Part shown: piece by piece, positions 21,592 to 33,399 of the stretch
Layout of the letters: every line of letters begins with the position of its first letter
Numbering within the stretch: the stretch's first letter is position 1
Assembly (NCBI GenBank): GCA_905221605.1
Contig: CAJNDS010001402.1
Location: 226,501 to 290,500, forward strand
Length of the DNA: 64,000 bases
Source: Symbiodinium natans
Taxonomy: Eukaryota; Sar; Dinophyceae; Suessiales; Symbiodiniaceae
Reading direction: 5' to 3'
Translations under genes and position numbers: made by a program
Notes under the pieces: model-generated
Database searches by the model: none
What the model was told of the DNA's origin: nothing
The model's input: the letters and a program-made list of their open reading frames with translations, nothing else

Positions 21592-21662
21592 CTAAATTAA
21601 TTAAGCCCCAAACCCTAACCCCTAAAGCTTCCCGAACCCTAAACCTTAAACCCCAAACCCTA
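21592..21662. repeat. Degenerate interstitial telomeric repeat (CCCTAAA type)
   Basis: Words such as CCCTAAA, CCCCAAACCCTAACCCCTAA and CCCTAAACCTTAAACCCC form a short decayed tract. Confidence 0.7.
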
Positions 21663-21799
21663 CACCTGAAGCCTCTTGTGGCAGACGCAGGCAAAACAGC
21701 GAGAGTGGGAGAACCGAGATTGCGTCAGCTCTTTCCAATGCGAGTTGTTTTGCCGACGAGGACCCCGCCCCGAGCCTGGCCCTTCCTGTTCTTCCGGGC

Positions 21800-21908
21800 C
21801 CCGTCCTTATGAGCCAGGCCCTTCTGAGCCTGGCCCTTCTGAGCCTGGCCTTTTTGAGCCCGGCCCTTCTGCGGCGCTTCTGAGCCTGGCCCTTCTGAGC
21901 CTGGCGCT
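21800..21908. repeat. 15-bp minisatellite CTGAGCCTGGCCCTT
   Basis: About seven tandem units of CTGAGCCTGGCCCTT with small changes, just before the polymerase-like relic. Confidence 0.85.
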
Positions 21909-21959
21909 TTCACCTTCGGAAAAACTTTGAGCCTGACTTCTACGAGGACGTCGACAGCG

Positions 21960-22795
21960 AGCCCGTGGACTCTCATTGATCTTCGTGGCGGAGCAGGATG
22001 GCAAGGCCCCTCCGGGCATGAAAGCTCGGCAGTACAGCAGCGTCTGCCCCCCTATGTCACTTTCTGGTCTGAAGGCTGGCGAGAAGGAGACGGACCCGAA
22101 CGAGGCCTGGCACAAGCTCATCGAAAGCATGCGGCAGAAGTTGCGCCAGTAGTTGCGGCAGGGCGTACCCGATTGCCTCGTCGGCAAGAGCTGTTTCGCC
22201 TTCGCGGAGCTGGTGCGCTACATTGCGCGAAGGGCCTGGACGTCGTGGAGGTTGACGCCGTGAACGCATACTTCCAGCATCTGGCTCGCCGCTTCCCCGA
22301 CTCGGCCCCTTTCCAGAACTACGTGAAGCATCGTGAGGAAGTTCTGGGAGGATCTGCCACGCTTTCGGAGTCAGACGCGAGCAGGCCAAACACCTGATGA
22401 TCGCTTTGAAGTCCTCGGCTACATCCCGGAGGGCGATGACCCCATGGCCGGCGAATGCGTCCAGGAGCTTCAAGTTTTTGAAACGGAGTTGAGGAAGGCC
22501 CATCGCCAGATCGGCCGAGCCATGAAGCCGGATCAGAAAGCCTGGCTCAGCGGGCGCTCTTGGGCGGGGGCGCGCTTCTTCGACTACCAAGACGCAGATG
22601 GTGATGGCGGCACTGCACGAGACCACGAACGTGCCAAGCTAGCTGGATGAGCGGACCAGCTCCTACGAGCGCTTCACGAGCCAGGGCTTCTGGGTGGAGC
22701 GACACATGGAGTGCTCGCAGAAGCAGATACAGGAGGTGCTTTGCCAAATCGGCCGCCACCCTCTCGCCTCGACGCCCCCGCAAGAGTGAAACTGC
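21960..22795 (+). pseudogene. Decayed coding relic, possibly of a viral- or transposon-type polymerase
   Basis: Protein-like sequence shifts among all three plus frames: GKAPPGMKARQYSSVCPPM; then VPDCLVGKSCFAFAEL and VRYIARRA; then VVEVDAVNAYFQHLARRFPD with FQNYVKHREEVL; then DDRFEVLGYIPEGDDPMAGE and DPDQK-like helical sequence to about 22650; then SGPAPTSASRARASG-like sequence. Stops and frameshifts break it at several points, so it is not functional. The D-x-V-N followed by Y-V-x-x-R-E-x-x-L pattern resembles repeated polymerase-like elements I associate with dinoflagellate genomes, but I cannot name the family firmly. Confidence 0.42.
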
Positions 22796-22802
22796 AGCAA
22801 AA

Positions 22803-23748
22803 TTGATTGCAATAATAATAATAATAACAATAATAAGAATAGTAGTAGTAATAATAACAGCAATAATAATAGTGAGAATTATGATAGTAACAATGATAAT
22901 AATAATCATAGTATTAATAATACTAAAAATAATCATAATCATAAATAATCATAATCATAATAGTAACAGTAATAGCACTAGTATTAATAATAATAATAAT
23001 AATAATAGTAACAATAATGCTAATAATAAAAGTAATCGTAATGGTCATAGTAATAATAATAAGAATAATAATCATCATAATGGTAATGGCAAAAAAAATA
23101 ATAATAATAAATAATAATAATAATAATAACAATAATAAAAGTGATAAGAATAATAATATTATTATTATTGTACTAGTACTCGTACTAAAAAATATACTCC
23201 CAGTCATGATAAAAGAAACAATATACTAAAAAAAGTACTAGTCATAGTAATAGAAATAGTAATAGTAATAGTAATAGCAATAATCATAATCATAGTAATA
23301 ATATGGTAACAATAATGTGATAACAATAATCTTAATAATAATGGTAATGGCAATAGCAATCATAATAGTAATAATAATAATGCTAATTCTCATAATCATC
23401 ATAATGATAATAAGAATAATTTTGATAATAAGAATAATAATGATAATCATAATAAAAATGATACTAATTGAAATAATGATAACAAAATAATGATAATAAT
23501 AGCAATACTACAATTCATAATATTAGTCATGATAATATTAATAATATTTGTAAACGTAGTACGAAAAAATAATATTAATAATAATAATGATGTTTTTATA
23601 ATCATAATGACAATAAGAATAATAATAATAATAATAATAATAAGATTAATCATAATCATAAAAGTAATACTAATACTTACATTAATTTGACTTAATATTG
23701 ATAAAAATTATTATTATGATAAACATAATAATAATACGAGTAAAATAG
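22803..23748. repeat. 0.95-kb AT-rich block of AAT/TNA trinucleotides
   Basis: Nearly every third base is T or A in a drifting AAT, AGT, CAT, GAT pattern (AATAATAATAATAACAATAA and variants). Long Ile/Asn-rich frames on both strands are translations of this repeat. It begins exactly where the relic before it ends. Confidence 0.92.
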
Positions 23749-23989
23749 AATATTCTTTTGGGGGCGGGCATGCTTGTATGGGTGTGTTTGTGTTTATTCC
23801 TGGAGTTTGTCCAGGCGGTGGTGGTCTATTTGTGCTCACTGGGGCCGGGGCCTGGCGGCTGTTTTCCGGCGCAAAGGTGATTGGCCTGCTGTGATGCGAA
23901 AGGATGAGGGTGGCAGGGCTGCCTCCCTTCCCTTTCCTGCAGCAAGGGCGTGAGTGGCCCACGGCGGCGGGTCTGCGGTGGCCGAAGGC

Positions 23990-24295
23990 CAAGGAGGTGC
24001 GACATTGGTTTTTCTGCCTGCCGAAGTGGTTTGGTTTGTTTCTTTCTTTTGCAAAGTGGTTCTGAAACACACCCTTTTGATTGAATTCTCTGTTTTTTTT
24101 TTTGCCGAAGTGGTGAAGACACCATTTAAGCTTGATCTGGACTCAAAGGGTGCCAAGAGACATTTTAAGACACCCTTAAGTTCAATTTTGTTTGCTTTCT
24201 GTCCAAAGTGGTGTTGATACACACCGTTTGAGGTCGTCTAAGACACCCTTTCTGCCAAAGTGGCGGTGAGACCACCTTTTTGGCACACGGCACTT
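23990..24295. repeat. Degenerate tandem repeat with GCCAAAGTGGT and ACACCCTTT words
   Basis: About four units of roughly 70-90 bp. Each has a (G)CC(A/G)AAGTGGT core, a T-rich stretch, and GACACCATTT or ACACCCTTT. The units are at about 24015, 24055-24080, 24105-24175 and 24200-24290. Confidence 0.6.
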
Positions 24296-24557
24296 TGCCG
24301 TATGGTTTATTTCGACAGGCCCGGTGATCTCATCCAGGCCGGACTGTTTGTCGAACGATCAGGAGAAGCCCATCGGTTTTGCCTGGCTTGGCAGCTTCTA
24401 TGATGTTAAGAACTTCTTCCACGTTGCTTTCTTCACAAGGGGAGCCACGTCCTTACCTTCTGCGCTCCCCACATGCAACTGAGGCTGGCGACATCAAGAT
24501 CTTCCTGAAGGCAGTGCTGTGGAGGCCACTTTCATGGGGCTGCATCCCGTTACCCTT

Positions 24558-25000
24558 CGGCGAAGGGGGCTTCGAAGCCTTCGAAGCCTTCGAAGCCGAA
24601 GGGTCGAAGGGGGGGGGGGGGGGGGAGGGGGGGGGGGGGGGCGGAAGGTCTGAAGGCTTCGAAGGCTTCGAAGGTGAGGACGAAGGCTTCGAAGCCTTCG
24701 AAGAGTGAGGACGAAGGCTTCGAAGGCTTCGAAGGGCGAGGACGAAGGGGCTTCGAAGGCTTCGAAGGTGAGGAGGAAGGGGGCTTCGAAGGCTTCGAAG
24801 GGGAGGACGAAGGGGGGGGGGCCTTCGAAGGCTTCGAAGGCTTCGAAGGTGAGGACGAAGGGGGCTTGAAGGCTTCGAAGGGTGAGGACGAAGGGGGGGG
24901 GGCTTCGAAGGCTTCGAAGGCGAGGACGAAGGGGGCTTTGAAGGCTTCGAAGGGGAGGACGAAGGGGGGGGGGGCTTCGAAGGCTTCGAAGGGTGAGGCA
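24558..25000. repeat. CTTCGAAGG palindromic minisatellite with G runs
   Basis: Repeated GAAGGCTTCGAAGG, AGGTGAGGACGAAGG and runs of up to 12 G. The core CTTCGAAG is a perfect palindrome, so both strands read similarly. The plus strand would encode EGFEGFEGEDEG-like peptide and the minus strand Ser/Pro/Arg. Neither looks like a real gene. Confidence 0.9.
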
Positions 25001-25059
25001 TCTCCAGAGTCTCACGGCTGCGCCCCCCCCAATCCCCCCGCTCTCCACTTCCAGAAACA

Positions 25060-25990
25060 AAAACACTCTCGTCTCTACTCCTCTGATCTTCGAATAATGA
25101 AACAAAAAAAACAAAAGAAGATTCGAGGGGGGTAGAATTTAGAATACATTCCCTTCTCCCTTCTCCTTTGAGTTTTCGAAGAATGAAAGACGAAAAACAA
25201 AAGAAGATTCGAGGGGGGTGGAATAAATTCCCTTCTCTCTCCTCCTCTGATTTCTCGGGTAATGAAATACAAAAAACAAAACAAGATTCGAGGGGGGTGG
25301 AATTTAGAATACATTCCCTTCTCTTTTCTGCCTTCCTCCCACTCCGCATTCTCGCTTCTCCCTTCCTCCCACTCCCTCGTCTGTGATTTAAAATAAAGTC
25401 TACTTCTATGAACAAAAACCGTCTCGTCACGACTCCTCTGATTTTTCGAATAAAGAAATACAAAAAACAAAAGAAGATTCGAGGGGGGTGGAATTTAGAA
25501 TAAATTCCCTTCTCTCTTCTCCTCTAATTTTTCGAAAGATGAAATACAAAAAACAAAAAAGAATCGAGGGTGGTGGAATTTAGAATACATTCTCTTCTCT
25601 CTTCTCCTTTCCCCCACTCCACATTCTCTCTTCTCCCTTCCTCCAACTGCCTCGTCTCTATATAATTTAAAATATAATCCCTTCTCTCTTCTCCCCTTCC
25701 TCCCACTTTACAAGAAATAAATGGGGGGGGCTGCGCCCCCCCCAACCTCCCCGCTCTTTACTTCTAAAAACAAAAACAGTCTTGTCTCTTACTCCTCTGA
25801 TTTTCGAACCATGAAACACAAACAAAACAAGATTTGAGGTGGAATTTAGATTAAAGACTCCTCTAATCTTCGAACAATGAAACAAACAAAACAAAAGAAG
25901 ATTCGAGGGGGGTAGAATTTAGAATACATTCCCTTCTCCTTCTCCTCTAAATTGTCGAAAAAAATACGAAAAAAAAAAAAGATTCGAGGG
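25060..25990 (+). repeat. About 82-bp satellite, orientation A
   Basis: Units share CTCCTCTGATTTTTCGAA, then AATGAAATACAAAAAACAAA, AGATTCGAGGGGGGTGGAAT and TTAGAATACATTCCCTTCTC. The GATTCGAGGGG motif recurs near 25122, 25206, 25287, 25480, 25560, 25902 and 25981, giving a basic spacing near 82 bp with longer variants. The same family lies inverted at 35170-35700. Confidence 0.88.
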
Positions 25991-25994
25991 AGGT

Positions 25995-26300
25995 GGAATT
26001 TAGGGAAGGGTGAGAACGAAGGGGGAGGGGCTTCGAAGGCTTTGAAGGCAAGGACGAAGGGGGGGAGGGGGTTCGAAGGCTTCGAAGAGTGAGGGCTTCG
26101 AAGGAAGGCTTCGAAGGCGAGGACGAAGGGGGGCTTCGAAGGTGAGAACGAATGGGGGCTTCGAAGGCTTCGAAGGTGAGAACGAAGGGGGCTTCAAAGG
26201 CTTCGAAGGTGAGGACGAAGGGGAAAGCTTCGACGGCTTGAAGGTGAGAACACCTCTTCGTCCTTCCTTCAAAGCCGAAGCCTTCGAAGCCCCCTTCGTT
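25995..26300. repeat. Second CTTCGAAGG minisatellite block
   Basis: The same unit as 24558-25000, so the satellite at 25.1-26.0 kb is bracketed by, or inserted into, one minisatellite. Confidence 0.85.
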
Positions 26301-26344
26301 CTTATGAGCCGAAGGGGGGCTTCAGACCTTCAGCGCGAAGGGGC

Positions 26345-26870
26345 TTGGAAGGCTTTCGTCTTGGACCTGACTAAAGGCAAAAACTGGTTTCTTGCACCCG
26401 AAAGCTTTGACTCCGGCCACCAAGCAGCGCCGAATAAGCTTGGACACCTTGACCGCGCACCAGCCGCGCCTGCGCCCGCCTCTCGCATTGCCAAAAAGGC
26501 CTTGAAGACCTCGGCAACCTCCTCCACTGAGCACTTTTGCTGAGCAAGTTGCGAAGGGCTTGCAACACTTGGAAGCACAAACATGGACCCTGCGGACCAT
26601 GTCTGGTCACATTTTTCCGGCCAAAAAATCAGGCTTCAAAGTGACATATGGGAAGGCGCAAAAATTAGCAAAAGTCTCTAAGAGTCTTGCAGATCTTAAG
26701 ACATGAAAAAAACGGCACAAAATCCAGCAAAAACAGGTCTACATAAAGCAAAAGTACATTGCAAAAATAGCAAACAAACGCAAAACAACGCAAATCTCAA
26801 AATCTCGTGTAAACAAGAAACAACATTTGAGGCTGCAAAACAGAAGCTAAAAGACAACCGCATGAAAGTC
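26345..26870 (-). repeat. Segmental duplicate, inverted relative to 30030-30710
   Basis: The complement of this segment matches 30030-30710 in order: the CCTCGGCAACCTCCTCC end matches GAGGAGGTTGCCGAGG near 30485; TTGCAACACTTGGAAGCACA matches near 30425; ACAAACGCAAAACAACGCAA matches near 30110-30130; and CATGAAAGTC matches the CTTTCATGCG end near 30034. Several indels separate the copies. Frames are broken in both, so no gene is called. Confidence 0.75.
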
Positions 26871-26879
26871 AGGCTTGGG

Positions 26880-27230
26880 TTGAGTCTGGACTGCATTCCT
26901 TTCTGAACCCTTAACGTTCTGCCTAAAGGCGCGAAATGCTTCTTAGACGGTCAACCATTGATTTATATGGCAGGCATGCCCCAGCTTCGACGCTCCAGTT
27001 AACGCAGATCTCGCCAGAAGCAGAAGAACACCTCTTGCATCCTTCACCCTTGTGGAAATACTGACATTGGCGGCCAAAGGGTGAATCCAGTCCTGATAAA
27101 GGGGTTTCTGCAGGGTTTCCGTTCATGTTTGTTAAGCTTCTAGAGGGTTTCTCTGGGTTCCCTGCAGTTTCGCAAGAGTTTCCGCGGGTTTCTGGGGGTT
27201 TCCGTGGGTTTCCTTAGACTTGGGTTTTTT
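26880..27230 (+). repeat. Segmental duplicate, same orientation as 30785-31200
   Basis: Shared landmarks in the same order are ATTCCTTTCTGAACCC, AAGGCGCGAAATGCTTCTTA, GGCAGGCATGCCCCAGCTTC, TCCTGATAAAGGGGTTTC and GTTTCCGTTCATGTTTGTTA, followed by GGGTTTCCGTGGGTTTC words. It directly adjoins a segment that is inverted between the two loci, so 26.87 kb is a rearrangement point. Confidence 0.78.
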
Positions 27231-27459
27231 GCCTGACGGCAAAATGGGGGTGCGAAGCACTCTCTGCTTGGCATCAAATCAGGGGGCCACATGGATTACA
27301 TGGCCCCATTACCTACGACGGAGCTAAGTATGGCCGAAATTTCGGGCGCGGCATGGTGTTCTAGGGCCATAGGGCCAGATTAACAAACCTGTCGGCAGTC
27401 TCATCAAGAGTCTCATATTGCCCAGCAGCGTCAGCAGATCCTCAGCAGAAGATCATCAG

Positions 27460-27549
27460 CAGCAGCATCATCATCATCATCATACCATCATCATCATCAT
27501 CATCATATCAGATCATAGCATATCATATATCATCATATCGTGTCATTGT

Positions 27550-27604
<55 letters not shown>

Positions 27605-27615
27605 ATCATCGTCGT
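27460..27615. repeat. CAT/ATC microsatellite
   Basis: Two runs of CAT triplets, the longest about 27549-27608, separated by imperfect ATCATATCATATATC sequence. Poly-His and poly-Asp frames are artefacts. Confidence 0.93.
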
Positions 27616-27754
27616 CATCATCATCCTGCCAGGTCCTGAGTCCTGAGCCCTGGCATCTTGGCAGTCCGGCTTCCCGGCGGTCCTGGTGCTGGCACGCGGT
27701 CCTGGCCTGGCATTGCCGCCGCATTGCCTGGCATTGGCATCAATCATAATCGCA

Positions 27755-27945
27755 TCATCGCATCGCATCATGAATCATTAGCATTGTGAAGTATGAATCA
27801 TCAATCATCAGTCATCAATCATTCATTCAGTCATGACTCATGACATGAGATCATGATGAGCCACGAGTCATGAGTCATGAGTCATGAGATCATCATGAAT
27901 CAGGAACCATGAATCAGTCACAGTCACAGCCACAGTCACGTGAGT
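27755..27945. repeat. ATCATGA/GAGTCAT-type simple repeat
   Basis: Irregular repetition of ATCATGAATC, GTCATGAGTCATGAGTCAT and CAGTCACAGTCACAG. Confidence 0.85.
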
Positions 27946-28885
27946 CATTGCGGTCGCCGCAACCCATCGGCCACAAACACGGGTCATGAACAATGAAAAC
28001 TGCCTTGGTTTCCTTTCAGCTTTGTTCGCGTCGAATCCAGCCAAGACTTCAAACTCAGCCCATCTTTCTTTTCTGCTGTTTGGCTTGACGTGCATTTTTT
28101 CCTGTTTGCAGAAAAGGCTGAAACAAAACCACCAGCAATGAAACAGGACTTCAAAGAACTTGGTCTGTGTTTTTCAGCTGTCCTGGCTTGACACGCAGGT
28201 CACACCATACTTAAGATGCAAATTGGAGATGCTTTTTTGCTACGTTTTTTAAAGCAAATTGTTTTTAAAATTTCAAACATGAAAAAACGTTTAAAACACA
28301 GAAAAAAACTGGTTTCGAAGCATTTCAAAGTCTGCAATATGAATAATAATTTTGGAATGCCTTGTTTAGAAACAAAATCGCTCTGAACAAACTTGCCTGA
28401 AAAACAAAATCAAAAAAAAAACCGTTAATTCATTTTTGTTCAATTTTTCCTTGTTTAAGAAACATTGTCAACGAAATGAACACGATGATGCATACTAACT
28501 TTTGAAACTGAGCCAACCGGCTTGCTTTGATAACGTGGCGTCCAAAAAATCTCGAATGGTTGGTTTAAAAAACACAAATCATTTATTTTGGAATTCCTAC
28601 ATGCTATCTTGCCAGTAAAATGGAAGCAAACAAAAAATTTTTCAACGAAATAAAAAAAACACATTTTTCATGGTTTTCAAAAACAAAAATTCAAATTTCT
28701 GAAAATATGCAGCTTTCAGATATTCCGTGTGGGTAAATTCCTGCTAAGACCACTGCAGAGAGCTGAACAACAATCCAGCAACGCCTGCAAACAATGAAAA
28801 TTAACTCCAAAAACCTTGAAAAATGCTGAAAACTTGCATTTTGAAAAATTTGAAAAAATTGCCACAGAGAGTGCTTTGCACCATT
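27946..28885. other. AT-rich stretch without a supported gene
   Basis: Base composition changes to A/T-rich with many homopolymer A and T runs (for example 28230-28460 and 28560-28700), unlike the GC-richer gene blocks. No coding frame is convincing. Confidence 0.5.
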
Positions 28886-28887
28886 TT

Positions 28888-28985
28888 CTGTAGGGTTTCC
28901 GTTCATGTTTGTTCAGCTTCTAGAGGGTTTCTCTGGGTTCCCTGCAGTTTCGCAATAGTTTCTGCGGGTTTCTGGGGGTTGAGGG
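28888..28985 (+). repeat. Third copy of the GGGTTTC segment
   Basis: GTTTCCGTTCATGTTTGTTC, then GCTTCTAGAGGGTTTCTCTG and GTTTCTGGGGGTT match 27110-27205 and 31090-31175. Confidence 0.75.
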
Positions 28986-29159
28986 TTCCAATGTCTTGTG
29001 AAGGTCAACGTGCGTTTTCCATGGTTTTTGCCAGCTTTGAAGGGTTCTTTGGGCTGTGTAAGAGTACAGCAGTCCGCACAAGAAGAAGGAAGAGCGTGAT
29101 GTGGAAATGGAACCACAAGGAAAAGCAAGACATTGACAAAGACATCGAGGAACTGGCAC

Positions 29160-29350
29160 AAGCCAGGCCCAGAACAGCAGACGGAGTTTCTGTGGGTTTT
29201 CTTTTTTATAGGTTGTGTGCAGTTTTTGAAGCTTTTAGTGGAGCTTTGTAAGGGTTCTGCAAAATCTCCGCGGGGTTTTTGATTATGCTTTGCGCAGCTT
29301 CGAAAAAGATGTCAGAAGCTTCAACGAGGGTTTCCACAAGCTTCCATTGC
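29160..29350 (+). repeat. Segmental duplicate, same orientation as 31565-31755
   Basis: Shared words are TTTCTGTGGGTTTTCTTTTT, AGTGGAGCTTTGT, GCAAAATCTCCGCGGGGTTT and AAAAAGATGTCAGAAGCTTC. Confidence 0.75.
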
Positions 29351-29457
29351 TGGAACTGCATTTTTCGAGCCTCTGCGCTTGAGCGACCTACAGCAACTCT
29401 GACCCACAGGCAAGCTTCGAGCGTGAAGAATTTTTTTAAAGAACAACGACCCCCCCC

Positions 29458-29775
29458 ACAGCACCGGGGAGACCACGTACAAGCGGACGTGACTTTTGCG
29501 CACAAAAGCGGGTCCAAGAATCTGTCTTTGGAACATTTTCTGCGCAAAGACCCGGAGCACATATGGAAAACCTACTCCGCGGAAAAATACAGCTGGGTTC
29601 CCAGCGGCCTAGCTGCCTTGTCACGTCACTTCACTTCTGATTCTCCCTGCTATTAGCATCCACCTCCACAACCTCATCATGGCAGCGCTGCAGCCGCACA
29701 ACACTGCGCCGCGCCGACCGCATCATGTGACAAATTCCAAAGCTTAAAGTAACGCTCAGGAAATCCATGGTGTGT
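29458..29775 (-). repeat. Segmental duplicate, inverted relative to 31752-32096
   Basis: The complement matches the second locus throughout: CACCATGGATTTCCT, AAGCTTTGGAATTTGTCACA, TGATGCGGTCGGCG, TTGTGGAGGTGGATGCT, CAGCTGTATTTTTCCGC, CATATGTGCTCCGGGTCTTT, CACGTCCGCTTGT. The flanking segment 29160-29350 is in direct orientation, so one breakpoint lies near 29350-29458. Confidence 0.8.
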
Positions 29776-30029
29776 TTACACATTACAATAAGGGAAGCTG
29801 GGTGCATTTCGTGGCCCCATTTTTGGAGCCGCGAGATGGCCTTATTTTTGGGGTCGCAAGTTTGAGCCCTGGGCTCACGCAGCTGGGTCTCGTCAGCGTG
29901 CCTGCGCCTGCCTTGTTCCAGGAACCTTGGGGCAGCGTGCAGAACATAAGCTTGCGGATCAGGGGCTTGTCCGAAGCTACTTGCTTTTGTGTTGCTGCAG
30001 CAGAAAGGAGGGAGCTGCAACTGGAGGCC

Positions 30030-30710
30030 ACTTTCATGCGACGGTTGTCTTTTAGCTTGTGTTTAGCAGCCCTAAATGTTGTTCCTTGTTTACAGGAGAT
30101 TTCGGAGATTTGCGTTGTTTTGCGTTTGTTTGCTATTTTTGCAATGTACTTTTGCTTTTGTTTGCACGTAGACCTGTTTTGCTTGGATTTTGTGCCGGCT
30201 TGTTTTTTCAAGATGCCTTGAGATCTGCAAGACTCTCAGAGACTTTTGCTAATTTTTGCGCCTACGGGCCATGTGTCTTCAACAGATTGCATCTGAGCCG
30301 CTGCTCGCTGAGTGCTCTCTTGCCTCAAGCAGCTCCTAGGCCACAGCTAGCGTACTTGCGCCATGTCTGCCACGTCGGCGCCTGATTTGTTGGCCGAAAA
30401 AAGTGCCCAGACATATCCATGTTTGTGCTTCCAAGGTGTCGCAAGCCCTTCGCAATGCAACTCGCTCAGCGAAGTACTCAGAGGAGGAGGTTGCCGAGGT
30501 CTTCAAGGCCGATTTTTGGCGATGCGAGAGGCTTTACATTCGTTGCGGGGCGCAGGCGCGGCCGGCCGGTGCGCGGCCGGAGGTGTCCAAGCTCATCCGT
30601 GCGCTGCTTGGTGGCCTAGCTGTGTATGGTTGTAGCAACAGCCATGCGCGGGGTCAAAGCTTTGGGTGCAAGAAACCAGTCATGCCTTCAGTCAGGTCCT
30701 TGGGTTGAGT
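30030..30710 (+). repeat. Segmental duplicate, partner of inverted 26345-26870
   Basis: This copy is in one piece with the following 30785-31200 segment, so it may show the original arrangement. Protein-like bits occur in several frames (for example EEEVAEVFKADFWRCERLYI), suggesting that an ancestral coding sequence was duplicated and has decayed. Confidence 0.72.
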
Positions 30711-30784
30711 CTGACATGAACCCTGAGGCAGGAAGTCAGTCTTGTTCTATAGCAAGTTGTGACGTGGACGGTGAAGCCAGGCAG

Positions 30785-31200
30785 ACGTAGACTGTATTCC
30801 TTTTTCTGAACCCGATTGGTGAAAGACCAATGTGTACCTTGACGTTCTGCCTGAAGGCGCGAAGTGCTTCTTAGACGGTCAGCGACCATTGATTCGTATG
30901 GCAGGCATGCCCCAGCTTCGGCGCTCCGGTTGACACAGGTCCTCGCCAGAAGCACCCTTTAGGGGACGACCGGTAGTACAATACTGACATTGGCGTGCGG
31001 TGATTGGGTGGCGGGTTTCCTGCACCTGTCCTTTAATAACTTTGTAAATTGCCAAAGGGTGAATCCAGTCCTGATAAAGGGGTTTCCGCAGGGTTTCCGT
31101 TCATGTTTGTTAAGCTTCTGGAGGGTTTCCCTGGGTTTCCCTACAGTTTCGCGAGGGTTTCCGCGGGGTTTCTGGGGGTTTCCGTGGGTTTCCTTAGATT
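30785..31200 (+). repeat. Segmental duplicate, partner of 26880-27230
   Basis: Matches as given for the partner. From 31075 to about 31560 the sequence continues as irregular GGGTTTC, GGGTTTCCG and GGGTTTTG words, a decayed tandem repeat. Confidence 0.75.
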
Positions 31201-31564
31201 TCGTGCATGTGTTAAAAGCTATTGGATGGTTTTGGTAGGTTCCTCAAGGGTTTCGTGAGGGTTTCCGTGGGATTTCGTGCAGTTTTTGAACTTTCCGGAG
31301 GTTTTCCTTGAATTTCTCTAAAGTTGTGTGAGGGTTTCCGCGGATGTCCGTGGGTTTTGTCAAGTTTTGCCTTGGTTTTTTAAAAGCTCTCAGATGGTTT
31401 CCCTGGGGTTTTCTAAGGTTTGCGGGGTTTCAGTGGGTTTTGTTAGGTTTTGCGTAGGTTTTTGAAGCTCTCGGAAGGTTTTTCTAATGTCTTGTGAAGG
31501 TTACCGTGGGTTTTCCATGGTTTTTGACAGCTTTGAAGGGGTTTCCGTGGGTTTCTTCGGGCTG

Positions 31565-32096
31565 TGTGAGGGTTTCCGCGGGGTTTCTGTGGGTTTTCTT
31601 TTTATAGGTCGTGCGCAGGTCTTTGAAGCTTCCAGTGGAGCTTTGTGAGGGTTCCTGCAAAATCTCCGCGGGGTTTCGATTGGCTTTCTCATGCTTTGCG
31701 CGGCTTTGGAAAAAGATGTCAGAAGCTTCAGCGAGGGTTTCCATGAGCTTCCATGGCACCATGGATTTCCTCAGCGTTACTTCAAGCTTTGGAATTTGTC
31801 ACATGATGCGGTCGGCGCTCGTCCAGATAGGCAAGATGCAAGCGGCGCAGTGTGTCGTGCGGCTTTGCAGCACTGCCAGGTGAGGTTGTGGAGGTGGATG
31901 CTGATAGCAGGGAGAATCAGAAGTGACGCGGCCAGGCAGCCAGGAGCCGCTGGGGCTAACCCAGCTGTATTTTTCCGCAGGAGTAGGTTTTCCATATGTG
32001 CTCCGGGTCTTTGCGCAGGAAATTGTTCCGAGGCCAGATTCTGGGTCCGCTTTTGTGTGCAAAAGTCACGTCCGCTTGTGCGTGGCCTCCCCGGTG
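31565..32096 (+). repeat. Segmental duplicate, partner of 29160-29350 (direct) and 29458-29775 (inverted)
   Basis: 31565-31755 matches 29160-29350 in the same orientation and 31752-32096 matches 29458-29775 inverted. Short protein-like frames exist but are broken differently in the two copies. Confidence 0.75.
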
Positions 32097-32461
32097 GTTC
32101 GTGACAACCACTCCGCTGTAAAGACTCTCGTCAAGCAGATGACGCCGTGCCCGGCAGCAGAAGCGTAACGCCCCTCGCCATGAGGAGGCTGATGTATGGT
32201 CGTCCTCAACGTGGGTCTGGCCACGGAGCTTGGTGGTCGGGAGACTGGCGCTCCGAGAATCGCTGGACCGCATCGGACTGGAGTAGCTGGCAGCAAGACC
32301 GCCACACTCCATGGCGCTATGATCATAGCCGTAGGTGGTAGTATACCTCGTTTTTGCGCTTGCGCAACACGTTTGCCATTGCCTTGTTTTCCTCTTTTGC
32401 GGCACGTGTTGTGCTCTGTAGTGTTCGCTCATTCACCAACTGCGATCGGAAATATAGGCAT

Positions 32462-33399
<938 letters not shown>

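Noticed and set aside
22547..23690. Several Ile- or Asn-rich frames on both strands
   Set aside because: They arise from the AAT/ATT repeat block and have no non-repetitive coding sequence.
24453..25463. 336-residue minus-strand frame rich in Ser, Pro, Arg and Leu
   Set aside because: It is a translation of the CTTCGAAGG minisatellite and the 82-bp satellite; the peptide is purely repetitive and the other frames are equally open.
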